64,000 nt of DNA from Euglena gracilis (lineage: Eukaryota; Euglenida; Euglenophyceae; Euglenales). Below, one piece after another: positions 1-22,300 of the stretch. Numbering within the stretch: position 1 is the first letter of the stretch; each line of letters starts with the position of its first letter. Location: assembly GCA_039621445.1 (NCBI GenBank), contig CP154954.1, positions 27,927,735 through 27,991,734 on the forward strand. Direction: 5' to 3'. The notes under the pieces were generated by a model. It saw nothing but the letters and a program-made list of their open reading frames with translations, ran no database searches and was not told where the DNA came from. The translations under genes were made by a program, and so were the position numbers.

Positions 1-994
1 ATTATTTGATCATTCAGATTACACGTCAACCGTGTGTTTGCATTTCTCGTTTTTTTGCATGATGCTTTGCGCTTCGGCGCAAGGTATTTCCTCACCAAGT
101 CCGCGCGCTGGCCGTTCAGAGAGGGGCCCCAACACACCGTACCACATCAGAGGGACTCCCATAAGCTCAGGGGGCTTCTGTTTTAAATTGCGCTTAAGCG
201 CAAATTTTTACCTTGCCTTCTGTGCCCGGCAGTGTGGGGCCTGGAGTTGCTCACCAGACGTTGGGACAGGTCCATGGGCTTGCCCTCAATCCCCCCAACA
301 CCGCCCGCCTGGGTGGTTCCCACTGTACCGCTCCTCGCACTTCAAGCACCCAGGGATCAGAACTCTGTGATGCCATTTTTTCCCAACTTTTCACAACGTG
401 CATGCAGAGTCCACCCTCTGGACGCCTCAGCAGGCAACCCTTAACGGACGCATCGCAGATCCCAAAAAAAACAACAAAAAGGGCCAAATTACACCCGGAT
501 TGTGTAGCACCATCAGGGGAGCACAGTAGAGGCTTCAAAAACGAGGGACTCGCAATGGGGGTTTTGGCACTTTTTGGGTGAAATTCACGTGTCCCGGCGG
601 TCAAACCCAGGGTTTTGAACCTTTTTAAAATGCTGCACAGGCTGAAAAACACCAAAATTGGGCCTGTTCCCCAGGTCCCAACATCGGAAAATGATGCACA
701 CGCCACCGTAGAGGGTCTCCGCGGAACTAGAGGGTCCAAAGGGTGGGTTCTACCGCCGGGTCTCAAAAAGTTTGAAAATTTGCGCCAAAGCGCAAGCTAA
801 AAATCAAAACCTTAAGTGCAAGTTAGGCCGCCTAAGATTTTGGGTTCATTTTTCAAAGCAACTTTCAAAAAATTTCCCAGCCAAAATCCTTATTTTTCAG
901 CTGAAGTGTATTAGGACAGATTTTTTTTTTGCTCAAGGACCGCCCTGACAGAAGAGCATCAAATCGCTTCATTATTCATTTTTTATTTTTCCAG
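1..994 (+). other. Presumed intron upstream of the last PHB2 exon
   Basis: No convincing coding segment is visible. The stretch ends in a T-rich tract and AG at 993-994, a good splice acceptor for the exon that follows. It holds hairpin-like words of the type TTGCGCTTAAGCGCAA near 186-201, a related hairpin near 70-82, and an inverted counterpart near 778-796. The last two could be ends of a roughly 0.6 kb inverted-repeat insertion. The open frames here are low in protein-like character. Confidence 0.5.
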
Positions 995-1118
995 GTTCAT
1001 GCAGCTGCGACAAATCGAAGCAGCCCGAGACATCGCTATCCTTCTGAGCAATGGCAAGAACCGCGTGATGCTGGATGCGGATACCCTGTTGCTTGACCTC
1101 AAGCCTCGGTCGTCGTAG
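995..1118 (+). CDS. PHB2: Prohibitin-2, 3' terminal exon (partial gene)
   Basis: This exon encodes the C-terminal part of a prohibitin, a ring-forming inner-mitochondrial-membrane scaffold and chaperone. About 41 residues are read before TAG at 1116-1118. They include LRQIEAARDIAILLSNGKN followed by a VMLDADTLLLDL-like segment, which matches the family's C-terminal pattern: a coiled-coil end of the type LRKIEAAR-I, then a short strand and an LLLxL ending. The spacing resembles PHB2 more than PHB1. The acceptor is CAG at 992-994 after a T-rich tract, and the first base of the exon completes a split codon. Upstream exons are not in the window. The nearest downstream gene starts about 2.6 kb away. 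Confidence 0.82.
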
Positions 1119-3700
1119 GTCACAAAGCATCTCCTCCTTTCTGTTATTTTTGCATTTTTTTCTCTGGCGGCAGACAGCACCACGAGTGCCTTCAGGGCTG
1201 CTTTGTACCTACCAATACCAGAGGGGGGGGTCAGACACCTCTTTCCCTCTCATTATTTGATGCGCATTTCACGTTTCCTCACCATTATGGCAGAAGCTGG
1301 CAAAGAGCCAAGCCATTTCCCTACTCCACATTTTCCCGCAGAACATCTTGCATGTTGGGGATGGTTCGCTCATTTTGGTGGGGAATGGCCCCGCTCAATA
1401 TTGCGGACAACCATCTGCACACCGTTGCGTTGTTGATGCACATCTCGTGTAAATGGCACGTTTCCGGGACATTGTCTGCCATTTTCAATTGCAGCGCTCT
1501 GAGGTTGCCACACCGTGTCGTTGACTCACACCTGCGTCAACGGCACATTCCTGGAACACTGCCGTGCCTTACCGGTGACCCTCAGCCGATGCAAAGGAGC
1601 AGATGCCCCCACCTTTCCCTCTCGGATGACTCGCACAGGGCGGCGACGGTTGTTTCTTGGCCGCTCCGGGCAGTGTCCGGCTGGGCAGGACTGTACCTAC
1701 CGCAGACCAGGAGCCTTTGGCCCCTCCTTTTCGCATGCTTCCAAATCGTCGTCGCCTCTGGTTGTTCCAAGCATGTCGCCATGCACCCGAGGGTTTTCAT
1801 GAGCGATGCCACACAGCGCATGTGATGTTGACCGCAATAGAAACGCGAGGTGTGCGTTCCCCACTGGCATTTGAAAGCTTTGATGATTTGGCCTGGAAAG
1901 CGGAGGCATCCCATGCTTCCTTAATGATAGCATACAATGCAGTCACTTTCATATGGAGTGCCACAGGTGACTCGCTACTCCTTCACGACTGTGCGCCGCT
2001 AACCTCGCCGATGCTGAGACTGAGTCGCAGCTGAAATGCTGGAGGCAAGACTGAGCCGCTCGTGGTCCGTTCGATATCTTTGGGGTTCTCTTCAAAGCTC
2101 TGTCCAACATGGGGGTCGAAAATGGGAAGTCGAAATTTGTTTTTGATGGATGAGCGATGGTCCAAGGATGGTGGAAATCAATTTCCCCCTGATTTCAACC
2201 TGTGCTTGCCGACGAACGCCGATTTCACAAGTAATTCCTGTGTATAGTTCAATGTCCCAGGATTATTTTTTTTTTAATTTCAGGTCCGCTTTCTTTACCA
2301 TGGATGCCCACAGCAATTTAATTTGCAGCATCACATCTGCCAAGCCCCCGAGAGTCAACTGCTCAGGGTTACAAAGCTCTTGGATATTGCGATTTCCATA
2401 TGTGCCAAGTATCAAGGTCGGGATGTAGCTTTTGTAGATTGCTGCAGGGTGCCTTACAGTTTCCCACAAAAATTGGAGTCTTTTGTTGGATTAGGACCCA
2501 GAAAAGATGATGTTAATCCGGCTTTTCTTGTTTGTTTTGGATTTTGGATGGCTTCTTTGCTTTGGCCACCTGCCTATGGCAATTAATTGGTCCTTGCCAA
2601 GTGATCTCTACCTGTTGTCCTCCCCTTTCAAAATATGCCCCCCCCCAAACAACAGGGTGGGGTCTGCTGACCCCAGACCCCCCGGAGGTCAGCACAAACC
2701 ACACGGGGGGGGGGGTAGATCTGGCCTGGGGGGGGGGGTAGTGGGCCGACCTTAGGTCGGCCCACGGTCGCCAAAGGTCGCCAAAGGTCGCCCTTGGTCG
2801 ATGTCAAAAAGCGTTCACCCGGGCAAATTAGCGCGACATACAAACAAAAGGAGTTGCACACACAAGGTATTTTCTTATTTTAGGGCCGCCGAACAGTTGC
2901 CTGCGGCGCTACAATGCAAAAAAAAAAACTGAGTAGGAAATACCCATAACGACCTTTGGTGACCGTGGGCCGACCTAAGGTTGGCCCACTACACCCCCCC
3001 CCCCAGGCCAGATCCGGGAACCCAAACCACACAGTGACACAGTTAACCACCCAAATATAAAGCCCTCCCGGCTTTATATATGAGTGGGATTTCAAGACCC
3101 TCAGAGGGGGCTGAAATTGGGGGGGGGGGGCTTCATATTTGGGGGGATCAAACTTTGCTAGGTGGGCTATAGCTGGCGTCCTTCAACTTCAGTCAAATTC
3201 CAATTTTTATTCGGGGGGGGGTCACTATTCGGAAAAGCGGTCGAAAACCAGGGGGTCCGAGCATTATCGAAGAAATTTCTTTGTGGGTCTACATTTCAAC
3301 CAACGTTCTGAATAGTAGTCCCCGGGGGCTTCTATTCAGGGGGTTTACTCTTGTGGATGCATTGGATCATTAAACGTAAACTCACCCAACCCTCATTTAA
3401 CCAATGGCTGAAGAAAGCACTTGCCGTCCCAATTGACAGACAATCCATGGGGAGGGCCTCCTATTCGGGGGGGGGGGCTTCTATTCAGGGAGGGGTTTCC
3501 AACACTTCCCCCCAAAAATGTGCAATTTTTATCTGGAAATGGAGCTGTCTGGTAAAAAAAGTTCATCTACCCAAAGATGTCTGCTTTTTCCTGAATGGCA
3601 CCATTGCCTGGCTCCATATTGGGGGGGGACCTGGGTGGCTTTATGTTTGGGGGGAGGGGTGATACCTACTCGGTACACCACCCTCGCCTGGCTGGCTGGC
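1119..3700. other. Intergenic region between PHB2 and the UPF0489 gene
   Basis: I recognise no gene here. It contains many C or G homopolymers, an inverted-repeat element (2721-3013), and a local fold-back at about 3050-3080 in which a word ATATAAAG beside a C run is mirrored by CTTTATAT. Open frames on both strands between 1200 and 2600 lack family signatures. PHB2 polyadenylation and UPF0489 promoter signals must lie here, but no clear motif stands out. Confidence 0.5.
2721..3013. repeat. Inverted-repeat element with GGCCGACC arms
   Basis: The left arm at about 2721-2795 reads CTGGCCTGG, a G run, TAGTGGGCCGACC, then CGGTCGCC words. The right arm at about 2945-3013 is its reverse complement and ends in a C run and CCAGGCCAG. 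The core is about 150 bp. The ends look like those of a small fold-back or MITE-like element. No protein is encoded. Confidence 0.6.
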
Positions 3701-3718
3701 CCCCGCAGCGGCCGCCCG
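3701..3718 (+). promoter_or_regulatory. Candidate splice acceptor just upstream of the UPF0489 start
   Basis: A pyrimidine-rich stretch ends in CCCCGCAG at 3711-3718, only 18-29 nt before the two candidate start codons (3737 and 3748). It could end a 5'UTR intron or be a trans-splicing acceptor. The same arrangement is seen before KRI1. Confidence 0.35.
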
Positions 3719-3736
3719 GTATCCCCACCGCGCTGC

Positions 3737-13568
<9,832 letters not shown>

Positions 13569-13948
13569 CCCTCGCTGGTCCTGGCTGCAGCCTGGGCCAC
13601 CGTCCCCCCCCCCCCACGTACCTCGTCAGCATCACTGCACACTGCAGCCCGTCCACCACATTGTGCAAAAACTGTGTGCAAAGATTGCGTTCCGCTGCTT
13701 TGTCAGGCTTCAAACGGGCCTCCATACCATCATCCGACCATTTGGCGCTCTCTCAAAGAAACTGGTCCTTCACTTCCCCCACCATTGCCTTGTGCCAGAG
13801 TATTCAGAGCAGACCTTGCCAGAATGGAGTGCAGGCAGAACCCCCCCCCCTGGGGCTCTGTTTGTTGCCTGTGTCTTACCTCCACGTGCGGCATGATTTC
13901 AAAGGCTCAGCGGGCATCTGCTGCCCCCCCTCACTGCAGGTCAGCAGT
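13569..13948 (+). promoter_or_regulatory. Short intergenic spacer with an acceptor before KRI1
   Basis: Only 380 bp separate the UPF0489 stop from the KRI1 ATG. The spacer must hold the upstream gene's polyadenylation site and the KRI1 leader. A CCCCCCCTCACTGCAG acceptor-like tract ends at 13939, 9 nt before the ATG, consistent with a 5'UTR intron or trans-splicing. Confidence 0.45.
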
Positions 13949-14101
13949 ATGGCTGCCGAGCCCAAGAAGGCTGCACTGCTTGGCAGTGACGACAGTGACG
14001 GGGAGGCGGCGCCGAAGAAGCTCTCGCTGTTCGGCGAGGACGACGACGGGCCGGCCGAGGAGGGGGAGGGGGCGGTGCCCAGCGCCCTCAACTCCCTGCA
14101 A
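13949..14101 (+). CDS. KRI1: KRI1 exon 1
   Basis: ATG at 13949 follows closely on an acceptor-like CAG. The 51 codons are acidic and Lys-rich with a SDDSDGE-type casein-kinase-like patch. Donor is GTTGGC, phase 0. The next exon at 14841 (acceptor CAG at 14838-14840) also starts in phase 0, and exons 2, 3 and 4 join with consistent phases 2 and 1. Confidence 0.8.
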
Positions 14102-16276
14102 GTTGGCCAGGGCCTGGCAGACCGTTCAAGTTGGGGAAATGGGGACCCAAAGCACGCATGATCGTGCTACGAATGAGCAGTCGATCAATGGGGGGGCACT
14201 CACCACACAACAAACTGGGCCAGAAAAGTTAGCGCCGGCCATAAAGAGACAAGAAGCCTTAGTGCAACTAAGGGGGGGGGGGGGTGGATCAAGAGAATTT
14301 CTCCCACGTTCATGGTGAATTCTAGATACATAGAACTCACAAAACTCATGAAAGTTAAAGTTCATTTTGCAAAGCCATTCATCCCTGATTTACCCCCCAG
14401 TGTTAAAATCTTGGCAAGGTTTCCCTAGGCTTTACGTTGAAGGAGGGTAAATTTCCCCTGCTGCAAAACAATGTTTTGTCAAACAAGTTCACCATAGTTT
14501 TGTCAGCTTCCATCAGCTTTTTGCAAAAATTTTCGTTCCCACCTTTTTTCTCTTTGTGGGGGGGATGGACTTTCTCAGGTACCAGGTAATTCAACAAAGA
14601 AGAAATGAAGCATCAAGTGTGGACCCGTCCAAAATGGTAACCCTGAATCACGCCCTCCACATACACAAATGTTATGTGCAAATGCAATATTTTCATATGT
14701 GTGGTGTGTACAGATGTATATCCATATAAGCACCAGGTTTATTAAAGCTGGCGGGTGCTGGGTTGCGCGCTGGGGTCACAAGAACCGAACTCAATTGTCT
14801 ACAGAAATTTTCTTTTCCCTTCCCAACGGCAACCCACCAGGCCTTGGGGGGGACAAGAAGTATGCCTCAACGCTGCTGCGTCGGAAGCGGGAGCAGGAGC
14901 TGCGGCTGATGAGGCAGAAATTCGGGAACCAGGGGGTTTTCCAAGCCAGTGTGGACCCCACCCTGGGGGGGGGGGCGGCCAGCACCTTTTCCCCAACCAG
15001 CAAGGGAGTCGGTTTTTGGGGGTGTAGTGTCACAGTACACCTCCAGTGCTGATGGCATGCTGAGAGTGGCCATTTCCAAGGGACGTTGACCCAAACTGAC
15101 CCCTTCTCCTGCCGTTGGAGCAACAACCACCCCCAGGCGCCACCTCTCTTTACAGAAAAGCCTGATCACAACCCAGGGCAGCCAGCTGAATATTGCTCTC
15201 CCACCCTCAGATGGTCCACAACAGCCAGCGCCTTCCAGCTGGCCTCTCCCCCTATGGTCCGAAGAAAGCCCCCTGTCAGCGATGCAGGGGATGACGACGA
15301 TGACCTCTCCACAGACGAGACGTCGGACGAGGACGGCTTCATGCTGAGCGACAAGAAGAAGATCGAGATCTCCAACGTGCTGCAGGCAGTCCGGGCTGGG
15401 GGTCAAGGGGCCGCTCGAGGCTCTGTCCGGAAACTCACACAGAATACCCCTGTCTGCTGGGGGGTGGTTCGGCCGCTCAAGCAGGGCAAGGCGTAATCTG
15501 TGACGTCTCCTTTGTTGTTTGAACAGTTTAACGTTTGTTTTCTTTTTGAGCACATTGATAGCGAAGGCCTCAAGTGTTGTCACATCCATTTGCATTTGTG
15601 TGCATTTGTGCAGAAAGGAGTCGCCAGACTGACTGCATAACTTAGCAAGTTGCTCCTTGTGCTAACCCTGTCTCTAAGCACCTGCCATCCCCTCTTCCCC
15701 CTAACAGTTGAGTGGCGCCGTGAGCGTGACACGTCCCGCCTCCAGGAGGAGCGGTTCTTCTACGACAGCGAGTCCGGCAGCTCCACGGATGGTGGGTACG
15801 TCACCGACCCGCAGAAGAAGGGCCGCTACACCGTGAAGTCCCAACTGTGGGACGCTCTCGGGGACGACGAGGACCTGAGCAAGGCCAGCGCCCACCATCC
15901 CTGTGATGAGGAACAGCGAGCACATAGCAAGCTGGCACGGGAGAGAGTGGAAATGGGCAGAGGAATTATCTCCGGCAAATAATTTATACGCTGGAGAAGG
16001 TTGTGTTCACAGTGTCCGCCTGATGTATTGTTAGGCTGTGGCAGTGTGTGTGCGCGCATGCGTGTGTGCGTACATGTGGATCACTGGTGTTGTGTACCGC
16101 CTTCACATGGAAAGTTTGCCCACTGGTCATGGAGAGTATTTCTTCTGTTCTGCCACCATAATTTTTATGGTGACAGAACGATTTTATGGCGACGTGTGGG
16201 ACTGTCTTGCAGCAGACCCACACGTCGCCCCGTACCACCACAACCCCACACTGACAGTCAAAATGATAGACAGACC

Positions 16277-16316
<40 letters not shown>

Positions 16317-19300
16317 GGCAGACAGACAGACAGACAGACAGACAGACAGCAGATGCGACTTGCAACGGCTGCCATCCAATTTTCCCGAATGGTGGGCGGT
16401 GCCGAGGCTCGAAGACCTGGCTCGGACCTATGAGGACCAGGACAGGCAGGGGAACCAAATGATCCCTGCAGCTGAGCGGCAGAAGGCGAAGGAGGAGTTC
16501 CTGGCGCTTGTGCGGGAGGCGGAGACCGGGATGCAGAACTGGTCGCTGAAGGTGTGCGGCAGGGCATGAGCCTTCGCACATTCTCTGGTCGTCATGACGA
16601 GTCGCTTGCCAGCAGGAACAGGCTCCTTGTCAACCCGGAAGACCCCGGCGGGGAGGGACCCTGTCCCAGTCCCCTCGTCAAGAGGGGGTCTGAGTATGAG
16701 CAAGCCCAAGGCACCGAATATTCTCTGAAAAAAAAATGGCCAACGATGACAGGGAAGTGGAGTCCTGCCGACCTGGGTGGGTCCACCATTTCCCAGGGAC
16801 CAGAAAAAGAAGCCTAATTGGGAAGTTGGTGTGACGTGTTTTTCTTCGTCTTATTCAAAGGCACCGCACATTCCAAGCTGCCACGCCCCTCCCAACTCCC
16901 ACAAACACTTGACACCAGAGGGGAGCATGTGCAAAGCAAAAAAAAATCTCCAGGTGAAAACGACGATTTGAAATATTGAAGACGGCACAAAACTACAAAA
17001 AAATTTCGGGTGCACATTTTGAGACCAAGGCCATTGAAGAATAAACAAAAATATGAACAAAATTCACCGATGTGCAGGTAACGCCCCCAGATCCCTCTCC
17101 TTCTTCTAATTATCATTATTTTGGGTTCCTCGCCAGGCTGAACCCAACGCAGTGCAGCCTGCCATCAAGGTTCAAATGGATCCGGAGAGGTGGGAGTGCC
17201 ACACCCCGAGGCTTCAAACCGGAGACTTGCGCCAACGTGATGCCCACCTCGGTGCCGCCGCCCAAGTGCCCAAACGTTTTGGTGCCCAAGCACACAAAGG
17301 TGGGTTGGCCCGTGCCCCGCCACTGTCACAGGAACGGCAGCCCTCGGCAGAGGACGCCGCGACGGCCCGGGAGCTGGACTCCAAGTTCTGGCAGACCCGG
17401 CAGGGGCGGGCGCTGAAGCGGGACCTGGATCGCCGCGTGCAGGCCCGGGCCAAGCTGGAGCAGCTGTTCTCCAACGAGCAGGGCGGGCGGGAACGGCTGC
17501 CCCGCCTCCTTTTTTTGTTGTGCCACATGCAGAGGGGGCTGCTGCACATTTATGCCTTTTGAAGAGGACACCGGAAACCTCATTCTGTCTGGTTCTGGCT
17601 CGTACACCGAGAGCACCCTCAGTGAACTGGTTGCAGCAGCACACGGTTTGATGAATGTCAAAATACAATCATGGGGTGCCTGCAAGACATTTATCTTTGT
17701 CAAAAAAAAAACTTGCACCAGCCTACCCTCATTGCTGACTGCTTGGCATTTCCCAACCCAGGTTGTGCCTGGGACCAGCGGTCCCACTTGCCCTGGCCTC
17801 AGTTCCAAGGATCCCAAGGAGGCATTCCTGAAGAACCAGTGCCCCCCTGGACTGGAAACCTGGGACCACTTCGGGGAGACAAGGTTCCATCCGCCCGGCG
17901 GAAAGATGGTTGTGACATGGGGGGCCCTGCGCCGACTACTTCATAAACGACGGATGGTCGTGGACAAAGGCAACGGAGGAGGCGGAGGAGGCAAAACCGA
18001 AGCGGAGGTCGGCCAAATCCCGAGGGGAGGCGGCCGGCGAGGAGGAGGAAGAGGAAGGGGGCCCAGAAGAACCTCCGGAGGCCCCTTCATCCACTGGCCA
18101 CACCCGAGGTGACTTCGAATGTTCTTGCTGGCAAGGAAGTTTTTTTTTGTTTTTGCAAATTTAATCTTTCATTTTTGTGTCCTGCTCCAGAGATATAGCA
18201 TGGAAATTGGAGAATTCGGAATTAAATTATGATTTGTTCTGTCATCCGATTATTCTTCTTGTTATTGACATGACAACTCCCACCCCTTTATGGGTTGAGC
18301 AGGGGTTGTGTGGAGATTCATACAACTATTTTAAGGCTCATATTTCATCACCCTTGGCAAAGCATCAAAAGCTGAAGAAATCTGATAGAAGGGAGAGGAA
18401 GGGAAGCACTGCCAGCTAAGCAAATGTATGTGAGGAAGGAGATATGCAATATTTTGTTCTGTTTCTTGTTTGTTTCAAATATGGTGCTCATTTCTTTTCT
18501 GGCTAAAAATCCTCTTTGTTCACCACCTCACGTGTGCTTGGGAGGACGAGGAGTTCACCAACAACCAAGAGGTTTTTGAACATGCATATGAAGAGTTCAA
18601 GTACCACCACCAAGAAGAGGTATATGTGGCCTTTTGTTCACAGTGGGTTTGCACAGGGGAGAGAGTATGCAAGTTGCATAAGTTGCATCTGTTTTGCACA
18701 ATACAAATTCTGGATAATTTTCTTTTTTTTTGCACAGTTTTCATTTTTTTTTGCACAATGAAAATGTTGGAACGTGTGCATTTTTTGAACATTTTTTTTT
18801 GTGTTTTGACCCGCCATTCTCCAAAATTTTCAATGTTATTTCACAGGGAAATCTTCTACCTCATCAGAATCACATGCGTCAAATCAAATCACAGGCATCA
18901 TGAAGTTGCATACACCAAATCAAATCACAGGCATCTTGAAGTCACATACACCAATTTTTGTATTTGTATTTTCAGTTGTTGCATCATGAAAATGGGTGAA
19001 TGCAATTGGGCAGGCAACCGTGGCACTATGCAAGTTTGCATCACGCTTGCTTTTGGTGGACAATTTTTTCTATGGTTCCTTCTTTTTCGTATTTTTTTCA
19101 AAATAAATGTGGAAACGCTTTTGTTCATGCTTCCGTGCTTTTTGGTGGATAAAAGTTCGAATGATTGTTCAAAATGTGCACTGTGTTGCAGGATGAAAAA
19201 TGTTGCATAATGAAAAATAGCCCCTGGCGCAGATGAAAGATTTTCTCCACCAGCCTACCCCTGCTGATTTTACATGTTGGGAAGTTGCCATTTTCGCTCG

Positions 19301-22300
19301 TATTTGATGACTCGTCAGAAAAAAATTCCTAAGATAAGGAAAGCAACATGGTTGGCCTGAATGCCTTCCAGCTAGGATTGGGCCTCACAGTTCTGAGATT
19401 GAAATGCCCCCCCCATTTTCTCAATTTGCTCGCTGGACAGGTGGAATCCGCCATATTATTGAAACATTGGCCATCACAGGAAGTAGTGTACAGTCTGACT
19501 TTTTTCAAAAAAGGTTGGTGAGATGGCAAATCCTTGAGAGGACAGGCTCAAAGGAAGTTGACAGCGACAGGCAAGACACAGGGAGAGGAGGTTCACTCCA
19601 ACTGGAACACCAATGCAAAGCCTTAGTTAATTTCCCCTCTGAACCGTTGTTGGGGATGCGAGCAAACTTTTTTTCACCTTTGAGTTTCCTCATTTCCAAA
19701 TTTAACTTGACAGTCTAAAGTTTAAACTTGAACGCTTAAAGTTTAAAGTTTAAAGTTTTTTTTAAACGACCCAGGGACCCAGCGTGGGCAGTTGGGCCTG
19801 GCCCGACCAGGCTTCTTTTTAACTTGGAAGACCCCCGGGCCGGGGCCAGACCCCCCAGGGGCTCCTGGGCCAGAGGCCCAGGCGTGGGTTTCAGTGCGAA
19901 TGCGACCGCCAATTTTTTTTTGGAAAATGCCCTTAGACGGCCCGATTGGGGTGGTCCCCACCAGGGGTCTTAAAAAGAAGCCTGGGCCCAACCCCTGGGG
20001 CCGGCCTGGGTGGGGGTTTTGGGGCAAAAAAAACTGCCCAGGTGACAGTTGATGGGGGGGTGCAAATCGGGGGGGGGGGCAACAAGGCAGCTCAAGGTAT
20101 GCAAAATGTGCAAAAGGGTGCAAATTATGAGAAAGGTGCATTTTTTTGAAAGGGCCCAAAGGGCCCAAAACCGACCCTCCCGGGGGGTGGGGGGTGTCTG
20201 GTATGGGCAGGAACCCCATGCCAAGGCACCCCCGGGCTTGTCAAAAGAAGCCTGTGCGCACCCCTGCACAGGCTTCATAGTCTGCTGGGCTGCCTTCCCA
20301 CTGGGGTCCACAGGGCTTCACGGAGCAGATTGCGGCGCCGCAGATGGGGCCCAGCCTGCGGCGCAAGGAGTCGGCCCGCAAGAAGCGGCGGGAGCTGCAG
20401 GCAGAGAAGGAGGCAGAGCGGGAGCGCACGTTCCAGGAGGAACTGAGCTCAGGCGACCCCTGGAACGTGATTGATGGTGGACTGCGCTGACGAGTGTGTG
20501 CATGAGGGGGGTTACATATGTGTCTGTCGAGCGGGTATTTGTGGGTTGTGCACATTGCGTGTTGTGTGTTGTGCTGTATGTCTACTATGTTGCGTGTGAA
20601 ATTGAACAGTTTGTGTATTGCAAGGGTCTCATGGCGCTGCCGCGTGAAGATGCAGAAGAAGAAAGCATTGCAAGAGAAGTCAGCCCTGCTGAAGGAGATT
20701 GCGGGCGCCAAAAGCCGAAAGCCACTCATACAGTGTCCGTCTGTATGTATTAATGCGCATATTGCTGGACCGCAAAATAAATAATAAAGGTTCATAATTG
20801 GCGCACTGGGTTACCTGAACTGGGAAAAAGTGTCATGGGCAATTTATTTCAGCGCCTTTTTGTTTTGTCAATAACAGTGGCCTCCGCAAATTTTTCTGCA
20901 TTTCAACATGTTGTGGAATGTCCAACGCTGCAGAATTTACGGGGGCAAAGGAGAGGAATATGAAATTGTGTGAAGGGCTGCGGTCAGGCTTTTGCTTAAG
21001 GACCCGGGGGGGGGTATTGGCTAGCCAATCGGCTAGACACTGGAAAAAGTGGACTAGCTAGACCCCCCCTCCCCCAGGGGGGGGGTCCGGGGGTCCCCCG
21101 GACTGGAAAAAAATTTTCCTCCGGCGCACAGCGCCAGAGGAAAAATAAGGTTTTTAACAGGTTTTTGGCTGATTTTGTTCCAAAAATTCCCAAAAATGGC
21201 CAAAAACGGGCATTTTTTGGCCATTTTTGGGGGTCCCAAAAAAAATTTTCGGCGCTTCGCGCCGGTCACTGGAAAAAAAATTACACTAGCTAGCTCTGCT
21301 AGAAAACCCACTAGCCAAATTTGGACTAGCTGCAGTCCAGCCCCCCCGGGGGGGGGGGGGTACTGCAATCCCTTAAGCAAAAGCCTGGCTGCGGTGCACT
21401 GGCGGAGGAGCCGGACCCCGAGCCAAGCGATGGGTCGCCCCGGCACAGAGTGGGTCTCGCCCGCAAGGACCGCTTCTCGGCGGACCTCCTGCACAAGATC
21501 CGCCACGCCTCCCTGGAGGAGTACGACCAGCTCATGTCGCAGGTGTTCAACGACGACTATTACGAGGAGGCGGACACCGTGCAGGGCCCCGCTGAGGGCC
21601 GAGCAGGGCCCCAGAGGCTGCATGGGCGAAAACGATGGTTCCAGTCATTTGGCACCCGTCCAGGTCATTTCCTTTTTCGGGGGAACATAGACACCCCGAA
21701 GTCATAACCCCCTACCCCCCCCCAGTCGTACGACCACCCCTCATTTAGGACCACCCCCCGGTCACAGGTTGCAGGTTATGGAGGTGTTACGACCCCCCCC
21801 CCCGGTCACAGGTTGCAGGAACCCGGTTATATGACAAGGGGGGGGCGGGTAATAGTGCTGCGGGGCCAATAGAGCTGCAGGTCCAAATAGTGCTGCACCC
21901 CCCGCCGGATGAAGCGAGCGTCCAATAGTGCTGCACCCCCCCCAAATCACAGCAATGTGAAATGCGTAGAAGCTGGTGCAGCCCACTGCAGCACCTTTTT
22001 TAATCCGCAGAGAGGGGAAAGGGGGCAAATTCCCACCCGAACAACTCACAGAAGTCGTCCGAAGATGAACCACACAACCTCACCAGCCTCAGACAAGGAC
22101 ATTGAGCAGACAAATAGGGTGCCTGTGGTGATAGGTCGGGACTAAGAGGCACCCAGTCCAATAGCACCCCCACCGCGGGAGGCGGCCGTCCAATAGAACT
22201 GCGGGTGCAATACTATTTGGGGGGTTTACACACAAAATTGCGCACAGATATGTCACCCTCATATCAAACGACCACCCTGTCAAGCGATCATCCCCTCTGA

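Noticed and set aside
20985-21387. CAGGCTTTT element as an exact intron of KRI1
   Set aside because: The element abuts the downstream exon and may give the acceptor, but the sequence left of it has a stop in the needed phase, so I could not show that both splice sites coincide with its ends.
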